Assembly (NCBI RefSeq): GCF_030816015.1
Contig: NZ_JAUSXN010000001.1
Span: forward strand, 2,914,001 to 2,978,000
Length of the DNA stretch: 64,000 nt
Direction of reading: 5' to 3'
Source of the DNA: Pedobacter sp. W3I1
GTDB taxonomy: Bacteria; Bacteroidota; Bacteroidia; Sphingobacteriales; Sphingobacteriaceae
The notes beneath the pieces were generated by a model, which was not told the DNA's origin, made no database searches, and saw only the letters and a list, made by a program, of their open reading frames with translations. The translations under genes and the position numbers were made by a program. How positions within the stretch are numbered: position 1 is the stretch's first letter; each line of letters starts with the position of its first letter. This document shows, piece after piece, positions 27,620 through 36,943 of the stretch.

Positions 27620-30600
27620 TCAGGACTCAATTCCACCGTTCATAAACGCACGCGGACTTTTTCCAAACTGTTTTTTAAACTCCCTGCTAAAATATTTTGG
27701 ATCGTTAAAACCAACCTGATAAGCCACTTCATAAATGGTAAATCTATTTTGCTTAAACAGTTCCATCGCTTTTTTTAAACGGATCGATTTAACGAAATCA
27801 TTTACGGAGAGGTTAGTTAGGTTTCTGATTTTTTTATACAAAACAGGCCTGCTCATACCTACCATCGAAGCCAACTCAGATACCCCAAAATCTTCATCAG
27901 TAATATGTTCATCAATGTATTTTAAAAGTTTTAGCATGAAAGCTTCATCAATGGCATTAATGGTGAGTTCTTTCGGCTGTAAATGGATGTGTTTCAAGAA
28001 TTTTTGACGCATGACCTGCCTCGACATCAGTAAATTACGTACATTCAGCAAAAGCAATTCAGGACTGAAAGGTTTGGTAATATAGGCATCGGCACCAGTT
28101 TCTAAACCACTAACCTGGTGGATATGAGAGGAGCGGGCAGTAAGGATAATAACCGGGATGTGGCTGGTACGTTCATCTTCCTTAAGTCTGCGGCAAAGCT
28201 CAATGCCATCCATTATCGGCATCATGATATCGCAGATAATCAGATCGGGCAATGTTTCTACAGCAGTTTCCCAGCCTAGTAATCCGTTTTCACTTTCCGC
28301 TACCTGGTAGTGCCCGTCAATTAGCGATGTAATTAACAGTCTGATTTCACTATTGTCTTCCACCACCAATATAGTCTCGGTAGAAATAGGAGCTTCTTTT
28401 TCAGGTTTTGAAATCGTTAGCTCTTTTTTGGCCTGTTGGGTGTAGATATCGGGATGGCTTGGATAATCTTTTACGCCATCAAAAAGCGCGGTTTTAAAAT
28501 GTGATTTTCCTTTCTTTAGCCTTACCGTGAAATTGGTGAGACCACGTTCGCCATTTTCAGCAGGTGTACTTTCTACGGAAATATGTCCACCATGTTCCTC
28601 TACAATTGCTTTAGAAAGTGCCAAACCTATTCCCGAACCGATTTGATTGGAGTGTTGTTCATCTACCTGAAAATAATCGCTAAAAAGATTTTTTAAACTT
28701 TCTGCAGGTATCCCCAGTCCGTTATCAGAAATGCAAATGGCTACTTCATCATCCATTTCCATTACAGAAACAGTAATTTTTCCACCTTTATCGCAGAATT
28801 TAAATGCATTTGATAAGAGGTTGAACAATACCTTTTCGAGTTGCCGTTTATCAAAAAACAGACTGATGTTTTCCTGCTCGTGTACAAACTCGTACTGTAT
28901 TTCATTGGTTTGGGCAAGATGAGTGAAGGAAATGAAAATTTCATTAATAAAATCGACAATATTATCTTCAGTAACATGCAGGGTAAGGTGCCCGGTTTCA
29001 GCTTTCCTAAAATCCATTAATTCGGTAATAAGGCGCATTAGCCTGTTGGCATTATTTTTTATCGGAATTATCTGTCGATTTAGTTCGGTATCGTTTTGAT
29101 ATTGTTTGGAAAGATTTTCTAACGGGCCAAGAATCAAGGTAAGTGGTGTCCTGATTTCGTGGGCCACGTAGGTAAAGAAATTCAGTTTCATCTTCTGAAT
29201 GTCTTCTGTACGTTTAAGCAGCGCACGCACAAAAAGATAACGCACAATGAGGAATAGCAAGCCCGAAAAAAAGGCCAGATAAATCAGGTAGGCCCACCAG
29301 GTTGCCCAAAAGGGCGGGAGTACGGTAATTTTTAATGAAGCTGCTTTACCACTTGGATTTCCATCGTTATTATTGCCCGTAACCATAAAGGTATAATTGC
29401 CCGAAGGAAGATCTGCGTAGCTTACACTCGGTATATCGGTTTTTGTCCAGGCTTTACTATGGCCTTTAAGGATATAACTATAACTGTTTTTCTCCGGTTT
29501 AATATAGTTTAACAGCGCAAAATCGATGCTGAAATTGTTTTCATCATGTTTAAAGGTGATTTGCTGCGTGTTTTGGATAGCCTCCTTTAATATCCCATCG
29601 GCACCGTTTACCTCTATGGGCTGATTGAACAGTTTAAGTCCGGTAAAGGTGATGGGGGCAACATTTTTGTTGATGTCGATCTGTTTTGGATAAAACGCAG
29701 TCAATCCATCGTATCCGCCAAAGAACAACCCGCCTTTACTATCTTTTAAAAATGATCGGATATTAAAATCGTTGCCCGCTAGTCCGTCGCTTTTGGTATA
29801 ATTAATAAACTTTCCCGTTTTGGTAACCATTTTGGATAATCCCTTATCTGTACTGATCCACAGATTATTTTCGTCATCCTCAATTATTCCCAATACATTA
29901 CCATTGGGCAGGCCATTCTTTTCGTTATAATTCTTAAATTTTCTGCTTTTATTATCGAAAATGCTCAAACCTCCAAAAGAAGTTCCAACGCAAATATTTC
30001 CGTTCCGTATTTGAACAATGCAATTAATATGATCGGAATTTAAACTGCCTGCACTGTTTTTTTTCTGATTGGCTATAATTCTTTTAGTGGATGGGTGGTA
30101 AGTATATAATCCGGCCTTCGTTCCAATCCATAAATTTTTAGCCTTATCTTCAAATATAACCTGGATATACTTGTTCCTCAGGTTTTGTTCTAACGGACTT
30201 TTAATTGTTGTAGAAGCATACTGTCCATTTGTTTTTTTTAAGGTAGATAATCCATCTCTGGAGCCCACCCAAACCATTCCGTTGCTATCTTCCGTTATCG
30301 CGATCACTTCAGCATCACCGGGCGTATTTTTTACATCTTTAACATTGATTATTTTCTTAAAATTACGACCTGAGGGATTAAATAGGTATAACCCCCCGCG
30401 GTGTGTACCCACTAATAGCTGACCTGTTTTATCAAGGCACAAGGTTTTAATTAGGTTGGAGTTGAGCCCGTTGCTGCTGTTTGGTTCTGATTTATAGTAG
30501 GTGAAGGTATTGTTGCGTCTGTTTACATAATTTAAGCCACCACCTTCGGTGCCGATCCAAAGGTTATGGTATTGATCTTCGGACATAGCGCTTACAATAT

Positions 30601-31705
30601 TGCTGCTTAAGCTTTGTTGTTTTTTCGAATTGCGGTACACGGTAAATGGCGTAGTGGAAGGATAAATCACATTAACACCTTTATAATAGGTGCCCACATA
30701 CATGGAGCCACTTAAATCCTGAAAAATGCTATGAATGGAGTTTTGGCTTAATCCATTGTTTTGCTCAGGATCGTAACGGTAATTGCTGAATTTACGAGTG
30801 TTGGGATCGAGGATACTCAATCCTTCCTGTGTACCGATCCAGATGTTGCCTGCTTTATCGCAGGTAAGTTTCCTGATGTCGTTATTTACCAAAGCATTTG
30901 GATCTGTAGAACTGGTTTGATAACGGGTAAACGTTTTATGTTTGTAATCGAATAGGTTTAAACCATTGTAGGTACCTAACCAAAGTCTTTTTTGTTTATC
31001 GATCACGATGCTTTTTACGGCATTGGAGCTGATGCTATTTGCATCATTGGCTTTGTGCCTGAAGATTTCGAAATGGTATTTGCCTTTTACCTGGTAAATG
31101 CGCACCAAACCGTTAAAGGTGCCCGCCCAAAGGTTCTGTTTGTCGTCTTTAAAAACCGAGAAAACATAATTAAGCCCCGATTTATAGTTGGATTGATCAA
31201 AAAGAAACTTTTTAAAGATCTGCTTCTCGGCATCGATTAATAAGTCTAATCCGTTATTGGTTCCAATCCAGATATTTTTTTGCGGGTCTTCATACACACA
31301 CTCTACCGAATCGCGACTAAAAGATTTTGCAGACGTCTTTTTGTTGATCCTGATAAAACGATCGCTTTTTTCATTGTATAGATTTAATCCATTTTCGGTA
31401 CCTACCCATAAACGTCCCTTGCTGTCGCTTAACAAAGTCGTAACCCCATTATCCGAAATGCTGTTGTGGTTATCGGAGCTGTTGCTGTACACTATAAAAC
31501 GGTATCCATCGTAACGGTTCAGTCCATGCCGGGTACCCATCCAAATAAACTGATTTTTATCCTGTGTAATGGCCATCACCGAATTTTGTGACAAACCATT
31601 CTCCATCGTAAGGTGATTAAAAACAATCGGCTTTTGTGCATATAGGGAAGTGCATATAAAAAGCATCAGGAAAAACCATATCGCGCTTAAACGCAGCATT
31701 ATCAT
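27620..31705 (-). CDS. Hybrid two-component system sensor/regulator (HTCS)
   Basis: 1361 residues in one chain. A signal peptide (1-24) is followed by about 14 two-component-propeller repeats (pattern NxxxxIWIGTxxGLNxYD) forming a periplasmic double beta-propeller to about residue 700, a Y_Y_Y domain, a membrane segment (about 805-827), a HisKA domain with the phospho-acceptor His in VAHEIRTPLTLI, an ATPase domain (NLLSNAFKF, ISDNGLGIP, GSGIGLAL), a receiver domain with IICDIMMPIMDG, and a C-terminal AraC-type DNA-binding domain (VAYQVGFNDPKYFSREFKK). Such proteins sense a released oligosaccharide and switch on adjacent SusC/D operons; it lies between the two operons it most likely controls. 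Confidence 0.95.
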   Translation of the reverse strand: MIMLRLSAIWFFLMLFICTSLYAQKPIVFNHLTMENGLSQNSVMAITQDKNQFIWMGTRHGLNRYDGYRFIVYSNSSDNHNSISDNGVTTLLSDSKGRLWVGTENGLNLYNEKSDRFIRINKKTSAKSFSRDSVECVYEDPQKNIWIGTNNGLDLLIDAEKQIFKKFLFDQSNYKSGLNYVFSVFKDDKQNLWAGTFNGLVRIYQVKGKYHFEIFRHKANDANSISSNAVKSIVIDKQKRLWLGTYNGLNLFDYKHKTFTRYQTSSTDPNALVNNDIRKLTCDKAGNIWIGTQEGLSILDPNTRKFSNYRYDPEQNNGLSQNSIHSIFQDLSGSMYVGTYYKGVNVIYPSTTPFTVYRNSKKQQSLSSNIVSAMSEDQYHNLWIGTEGGGLNYVNRRNNTFTYYKSEPNSSNGLNSNLIKTLCLDKTGQLLVGTHRGGLYLFNPSGRNFKKIINVKDVKNTPGDAEVIAITEDSNGMVWVGSRDGLSTLKKTNGQYASTTIKSPLEQNLRNKYIQVIFEDKAKNLWIGTKAGLYTYHPSTKRIIANQKKNSAGSLNSDHINCIVQIRNGNICVGTSFGGLSIFDNKSRKFKNYNEKNGLPNGNVLGIIEDDENNLWISTDKGLSKMVTKTGKFINYTKSDGLAGNDFNIRSFLKDSKGGLFFGGYDGLTAFYPKQIDINKNVAPITFTGLKLFNQPIEVNGADGILKEAIQNTQQITFKHDENNFSIDFALLNYIKPEKNSYSYILKGHSKAWTKTDIPSVSYADLPSGNYTFMVTGNNNDGNPSGKAASLKITVLPPFWATWWAYLIYLAFFSGLLFLIVRYLFVRALLKRTEDIQKMKLNFFTYVAHEIRTPLTLILGPLENLSKQYQNDTELNRQIIPIKNNANRLMRLITELMDFRKAETGHLTLHVTEDNIVDFINEIFISFTHLAQTNEIQYEFVHEQENISLFFDKRQLEKVLFNLLSNAFKFCDKGGKITVSVMEMDDEVAICISDNGLGIPAESLKNLFSDYFQVDEQHSNQIGSGIGLALSKAIVEEHGGHISVESTPAENGERGLTNFTVRLKKGKSHFKTALFDGVKDYPSHPDIYTQQAKKELTISKPEKEAPISTETILVVEDNSEIRLLITSLIDGHYQVAESENGLLGWETAVETLPDLIICDIMMPIMDGIELCRRLKEDERTSHIPVIILTARSSHIHQVSGLETGADAYITKPFSPELLLLNVRNLLMSRQVMRQKFLKHIHLQPKELTINAIDEAFMLKLLKYIDEHITDEDFGVSELASMVGMSRPVLYKKIRNLTNLSVNDFVKSIRLKKAMELFKQNRFTIYEVAYQVGFNDPKYFSREFKKQFGKSPRAFMNGGIES

Positions 31706-32308
31706 TCGGGTTAGATTTTTTATAAGGATATAATCAGTTGATGTATTTCGATTAAATATAGGGCGAATTGATTAAAATATTAAAGGATTGCTGTTTTTCT
31801 ACCTTTTCATTTACAATTTTCGACTTTTTTCAGGCGATAATACGCCAGTTTTGAATTAATCAAATTAAGGTGATTACTCCACAATAACCAGGTGCAGGAA
31901 CTACTGATTAAATAAACTGACCAAACCAGATGAGATGAAGAAAACTAACCACAAAAATTAATTACAGTCTATCCACAACTTTAGTTTGACTACATCAAAT
32001 CAACCAACCAACAAAATAACCCAAACAATGAAATGTAACTATAACCAATGGAGAACTATGCCGTGTAGCATATATCCGCCTTTCCCGTTTTCGATTTGCA
32101 GCAATCGAATTAAACTGATGATGCTTATGCTTAAGTCATAAATCCAGTCCAATATTCTAATAAACAATGCAAGTTACTGCTTACAAGTAATGAGGCATGC
32201 AAATCTATCATCCTATCTGAGCGAATGCTGGATGAATAAGCTTGTAATCAGTGTTTTAAGTAGTCGCTCCTGCACAATTGAACTTATAAACAAAATAAAT
32301 TATTTTAA
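31706..32308 (+). promoter_or_regulatory. Divergent control region between the HTCS gene and SusC
   Basis: About 600 bp without a clear gene except a 37-codon frame at 32028-32141. The AT-rich parts near 31740-31860 and 31900-32010 are the likely promoter and regulator-binding sites for the second operon, which the sensor gene faces. AAATAACCCAAACAAT at 32014-32029 recurs almost exactly at 12408-12422 before the first SusC of the locus. No -7/-33 pair with a good match was found by eye. Confidence 0.45.
32028..32141 (+). CDS. Possible short leader ORF upstream of SusC
   Basis: A 37-codon frame starting MKCNYNQWRTM and ending IKLMMLMLKS. It directly follows the AAATAACCCAAACAAT block shared with the small ORF at 12423. 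The end (RIKLMMLML) looks like the start of a SusC signal peptide, so it may be a relic of an older N-terminus or a leader peptide. Translation is unproven. Confidence 0.28.
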   Translation: MKCNYNQWRTMPCSIYPPFPFSICSNRIKLMMLMLKS

Positions 32309-35215
32309 ATGAACGGAACTTATACTTCGATTATTAAACGGATAACGCTGTTTGGAGTGCTGTTATTTCTGGCAAACAGTGTTGATGTTTTAGCATTCCC
32401 AAGCCTTAGCAATTCTTTAAAAAGTAAGAAATTTCAGATACCGCTGTCTGCAAAAAAAAATAGCAGACAAATCCCCAACGATTCATTATCGAAATGGAGA
32501 GATTCTTTGAGAACCAGACTCAGGAATTCTATGGCGGTAACTTTGCCAGATCATGATGTCCCGGTTTTATTTGGAACGCAGAAAAATGTAAAAAGAATTC
32601 AATCTTCGGCTACTATAAGTGGAGAAGAACTGAAGAGTTTTCCTACGCCACAGGTTGGCTTAATGCTGTACGGGAAACTGCCAGGTTTGTATGTGGTTCA
32701 AAATAATTTCCAGTTAGGTTCTGACGAACCTACTATATCGTTAAGAGGAAGAACACCATTGGTCGTAATTGATGGTGTGCCACGCTCGTACCTAAGTATT
32801 GATCCCGAACAAATAGAAAGCATCTCCGTAATTAAAGATGCACTGGGCACTGCACTATATGGCATGAAAGCCGCTGACGGTATGATACTGATTACGACCA
32901 AACGCGGTGCAAATATGCCTAAGCAAATTACCTTTACCAGTCAATATGGTATTCAGCAGCAAATTGAACGGCCTAAATTTTTGGATGCATTTAATTATGC
33001 TACCTTATTTAATGAGGCTTTGGCAAATGACGGACGGCAACCCATTTATACAACAGCCGATTTAGATAAGTATAAAAATGGTACGAATCCGTTTACGCAC
33101 CCGAATGTAAACTGGACCGATGAAATTTTAAAGGCTACGGCACCTGTAAGCAGACAAAACCTCAATTTAAGAGGCGGAAGTAACAAGGTAAGGTATTTTG
33201 TAGACCTCGACTATCTAAGCCAGAATGGTTTTTTAGTTACCAATCCGTCCATCAATACTTATGAAACCAACAATAGTTTCAAGCGGTTTTCTTTCAGAAG
33301 TAACATAGATGTTGATTTAACAAAGAGTACAACACTCAGTTTAAGCTTGTTTGGAAGAATAAGAAACAGCAATCAACCCGGATCTACAGTAGCCAGTATT
33401 TATAGTGCATTGTTAACTACCCCTAATAATGCCTATCCGAAATTTAACGAAAATGGCTCGCTGGGTGGAAACACAGAGTTTCAAAATAACCTGTATGGTA
33501 TGTCCATAAAATCGGGATACAGGCCATCGGTAAATAGAAATTTAGGGGCAGATGTATCGTTAATGCAAAAGCTCGATACCTTTTTGCCTGGTTTGTATGT
33601 TAGTGGCGCAATATCTTTCAATTCCTACTATAACGAGAACATTAACAGAAGTAAATCTTTTGCTGTGTATTCTCCAGTAGTAAACCCTGCTACAAACCAA
33701 ACCAGCTATAAAACAATAGCTGGTGATGGTACACAATCGAATAGTTCATCGCCCACTGATTTAAATCAACAAATCTTTTCACGTTTCGATTTGGGTTATG
33801 ATAAAACAATAGATAAAAATACTTTTAAAGCCCAGTTGTTATTGATCAGAGATAGTTACGTTTTGGGTGGCGCTTTATCGCAGGTTAACCAATCGCTTGG
33901 GGGAAGGTTTAATTACGATTACGATAATAAGTATTTATTGGAATTGGCCACTTCTTACATGGGGTACGACCGTTACAAGGCCGGAGACCAGTGGGGCTTC
34001 TTTCCTTCAGTTGGTTTGGGCTGGAACATTGCGAACGAAAGTTTTTTTGCCAATTTAAAAAACACGATTAATTCGTTAAAACTGAGGGCTTCTTATGGTT
34101 TAACAGCTACAAATGCTGCCGCCGGTTATTTCCAATACCTGCAAAACTTTGATGGCGGCGATACATTTTACAGCAGAAATCCGCTAACCACTTCAAATAC
34201 AAAGGATGAAGGACCGCTGGCTAACCCAAATATTACCTGGGAGAAAGCAAAGAAATTTAATATCGGCTTAGATGCTTCAATTTTAAAGGATAAAATATGG
34301 TTTACGGCCGATTATTATAAGAACAGTTATTATGATCTATTGCAAACCAGAAGAACAAATGCAAGTGCAGTAATTGGAGCTGTTTTACCACCTGAGAATA
34401 TTGGTAAAAACCAGTATTCGGGCGTTGAGCTGGGAATTGGATATCAAAATCAAATCAACAGCTTTAAGTATTTTATTTCTGCAAACGGCTCGTGGAGTGC
34501 AAGCAAAGTGATTTTTAACGATGAACCTTTTAGGAAAAATGCTTACGAATACAGAACCGGACAGCCTGTAGGACAAAATTTTGGTTATGTAGCAGATGGT
34601 TTTTATAACAACACTGCCGAAATTAACAACGGACCAAAAGTTGACGGCTACCTCCCAGTTCCAGGCGACCTAAAGTATAAAGATTTAAATAACGACGGTA
34701 TCATCAATACTTATGATATGACTGCAATTGGCAGTACCAAGCCTGTTTTCTTTTACGGTGTAACCGGAGGAATAAATTATAAAGGTTTAGATTTTTCATT
34801 CACCTTAAATGGTACAGCAAACAGAAATGTGTATTTCAACTTTATCAATTTTGCACCAACTGGTGCAGCCGGCGGATATGGGCAAGCCTTAGAAAGCAGC
34901 TTGTTAAGGTGGACACCTGCTACCGCTTCGCAGGCAGAATATCCACGTTTAAGTGTTGGGAATAACCCAAATAACAGTCAGGTTTCTTCTTTCTGGGTAA
35001 AAAACGGCAGCTATTTAAGATTAAGGAATGTAGAAATAGGTTATAGCTTACCTGGTAACCTGATTAAATTAATCGGTTTTACCAATGTCAGGGTATTTGC
35101 CAATGGTCTTAACCTGTTAACCGCTACAACCTTAGATGGGGTAGACCCGGAAGTGTTGATTGGAAATGTACCCAATCAGCGGATATTCAATTTTGGTGTT
35201 AACCTTCAGTTTTAA
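32309..35215 (+). CDS. SusC-type TonB-dependent transporter lacking the N-terminal carboxypeptidase-like domain
   Basis: 968 residues, shorter than the other SusC proteins here. The signal sequence (about 1-30) is followed by a basic, Ser-rich linker (about 31-90) instead of the usual CarboxypepD_reg-like sandwich. VPVLFGTQKNVKRIQSSATI takes the place of the TonB-box region. The plug has PLVVIDGVPRSYLSIDPEQI and SVIKDALGTALYGMKAADGM, and the barrel ends FNFGVNLQF. It opens the second operon and pairs with the SusD gene 9 bp downstream. Confidence 0.9.
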   Translation: MNGTYTSIIKRITLFGVLLFLANSVDVLAFPSLSNSLKSKKFQIPLSAKKNSRQIPNDSLSKWRDSLRTRLRNSMAVTLPDHDVPVLFGTQKNVKRIQSSATISGEELKSFPTPQVGLMLYGKLPGLYVVQNNFQLGSDEPTISLRGRTPLVVIDGVPRSYLSIDPEQIESISVIKDALGTALYGMKAADGMILITTKRGANMPKQITFTSQYGIQQQIERPKFLDAFNYATLFNEALANDGRQPIYTTADLDKYKNGTNPFTHPNVNWTDEILKATAPVSRQNLNLRGGSNKVRYFVDLDYLSQNGFLVTNPSINTYETNNSFKRFSFRSNIDVDLTKSTTLSLSLFGRIRNSNQPGSTVASIYSALLTTPNNAYPKFNENGSLGGNTEFQNNLYGMSIKSGYRPSVNRNLGADVSLMQKLDTFLPGLYVSGAISFNSYYNENINRSKSFAVYSPVVNPATNQTSYKTIAGDGTQSNSSSPTDLNQQIFSRFDLGYDKTIDKNTFKAQLLLIRDSYVLGGALSQVNQSLGGRFNYDYDNKYLLELATSYMGYDRYKAGDQWGFFPSVGLGWNIANESFFANLKNTINSLKLRASYGLTATNAAAGYFQYLQNFDGGDTFYSRNPLTTSNTKDEGPLANPNITWEKAKKFNIGLDASILKDKIWFTADYYKNSYYDLLQTRRTNASAVIGAVLPPENIGKNQYSGVELGIGYQNQINSFKYFISANGSWSASKVIFNDEPFRKNAYEYRTGQPVGQNFGYVADGFYNNTAEINNGPKVDGYLPVPGDLKYKDLNNDGIINTYDMTAIGSTKPVFFYGVTGGINYKGLDFSFTLNGTANRNVYFNFINFAPTGAAGGYGQALESSLLRWTPATASQAEYPRLSVGNNPNNSQVSSFWVKNGSYLRLRNVEIGYSLPGNLIKLIGFTNVRVFANGLNLLTATTLDGVDPEVLIGNVPNQRIFNFGVNLQF

Positions 35216-35224
35216 ATCTCGATT

Positions 35225-36853
35225 ATGAATAATTATATTAAATACTTCGCTATAATCTGCCTGTTATTTGCATTTGGCTGTTCGAAAAAATTTGAGGCAG
35301 AACCTTTAGACCGCATCACCGGCGACTTAATTTTTGATCCCCTTGATAAGAATGCTGATTATGCAAAACAATTTTTAAACGGAACCTATTTGTTGTTGCC
35401 AGATTGGTACAACAGGATAGATGGCAGCTTTTTAGATGCCGGAACAGACGATGCAGTTCCATCAAGAACAGGAACCCAGGCAGAATTTTACCGTACAGGT
35501 AGAATATCATCTGCAACCCTTCCTGATGATGTTTGGAGCAAGAATTACATGGGGATCAGAAGAGCCAATCTTTTTTTAAGCAAAGTAGACATAGTGCCTA
35601 CAACTGCAGTTTTAAAAACTCAGTTTAAAGCTGAAGCAAGATTTTTGCGTGCCTATTTTTACTTCGAACTGGTTAAGCGCTGGGGTGGTGTGCCTTTAAT
35701 TGGTGATAAAGTATTTACCATCAGTGATGATATAAATGTTCCTAGAAATACGCTCGACGAATGTTATACTTATATCGTAGCTGAGTTGGATGCCATAAAA
35801 AGCTCATTACTGCCTTATGCCATTAGTGATGGAGATTGGGGCAGGGCGAATATCGGAGCTGCAATGGCGCTAAAATCGAGAGTGCTGTTATATGCTGCCA
35901 GCCCTTTAAGTAATCCGACAAATAATGCCCAGAAATGGACGCTTGCTGCGCAGGCAGCAGCCGAAGTGAAAGCATTGGGCTATACCTTAGCAACCGATTG
36001 GATTGCCAATTTCAATGCCACCAAAAACACCGAGTTTATTTTTATTAAACAGAATGCTTTAAATACAAATATCGAAATCAACAACGGTCCGATTGGATAT
36101 TTACAGGGTGTTGGTTTAACCAGCCCATCGCAAAACCTGGTTGATGCATTTTTAATGCTTGATGGAAAAGCGATTTCCGATCCGGGATCAACTTATGATC
36201 CGAATAACCCATACTTAAACAGAGACCCCAGGTTAACAGCTACAGTTATGCACAATGGCAAAAATTGGCTGGGAAGGCCTGTTGAAACATTTGAGGGCGG
36301 CCAGGATAAACCTGGAGGGAACAGAACACAGACCAGAACCGGGTATTATCTGAGAAAATTTATGGGGAAATTTGAAACTTCTACTACCTACACCAATCAG
36401 GCCCATCACGTCATCTTATTAAGGTATGCTGAAATTTTATTAAACCATGCCGAAGCGCTAAACGAATCGGGTGGAGCAGTTGCCGATATCGTTAACAATT
36501 TGGTTTTAATCAGGAAAAGAGCAGGAATTCTTCCTGGTTCCAATAATCTTTACGGTTTATCACTTACACTTAGCAAAGATGAATTGCGCAAAATAATTCA
36601 GAATGAACGCCGTATAGAACTGGCTTTTGAAGAGCACAGAACCTGGGATCTGAGAAGGTGGAAGCTGGCCGAAATTGAATTGAACAAACCAGTTAGAGGG
36701 GTTCAGATTATCAAAAACGGAACAGCCTTCTCTTATACTTATTTCAATGCTGCAAATGCTGTTTTCGATGCTAAAATGTATTGGTATCCCATACCACAGG
36801 CCGAAATATTAGCCAATAATAAAATGGTTCAAAACCCAGGATGGTCTAACTAG
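35225..36853 (+). CDS. SusD/RagB-type glycan-binding lipoprotein
   Basis: 542 residues, lipobox LFAFGC-SKKFE. The SusD_RagB blocks are present: FKAEARFLRAYFYFELVKRW-GGVPL, MALKSRVLLYAASPL, and the C-terminal IIQNERRIELAFEEHRTWDL. It is the partner of the preceding SusC. The 90-bp gap to the next SusC gene is the only break in this four-gene transport run. Confidence 0.92.
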   Translation: MNNYIKYFAIICLLFAFGCSKKFEAEPLDRITGDLIFDPLDKNADYAKQFLNGTYLLLPDWYNRIDGSFLDAGTDDAVPSRTGTQAEFYRTGRISSATLPDDVWSKNYMGIRRANLFLSKVDIVPTTAVLKTQFKAEARFLRAYFYFELVKRWGGVPLIGDKVFTISDDINVPRNTLDECYTYIVAELDAIKSSLLPYAISDGDWGRANIGAAMALKSRVLLYAASPLSNPTNNAQKWTLAAQAAAEVKALGYTLATDWIANFNATKNTEFIFIKQNALNTNIEINNGPIGYLQGVGLTSPSQNLVDAFLMLDGKAISDPGSTYDPNNPYLNRDPRLTATVMHNGKNWLGRPVETFEGGQDKPGGNRTQTRTGYYLRKFMGKFETSTTYTNQAHHVILLRYAEILLNHAEALNESGGAVADIVNNLVLIRKRAGILPGSNNLYGLSLTLSKDELRKIIQNERRIELAFEEHRTWDLRRWKLAEIELNKPVRGVQIIKNGTAFSYTYFNAANAVFDAKMYWYPIPQAEILANNKMVQNPGWSN

Positions 36854-36943
36854 TAAGGGCATTAATATAAATAAGAATCATACAGGTTTCAAATCACGAG
36901 AGTGAAATGGAAATCATGCCAATAAAAAAGAAACTATATACAG

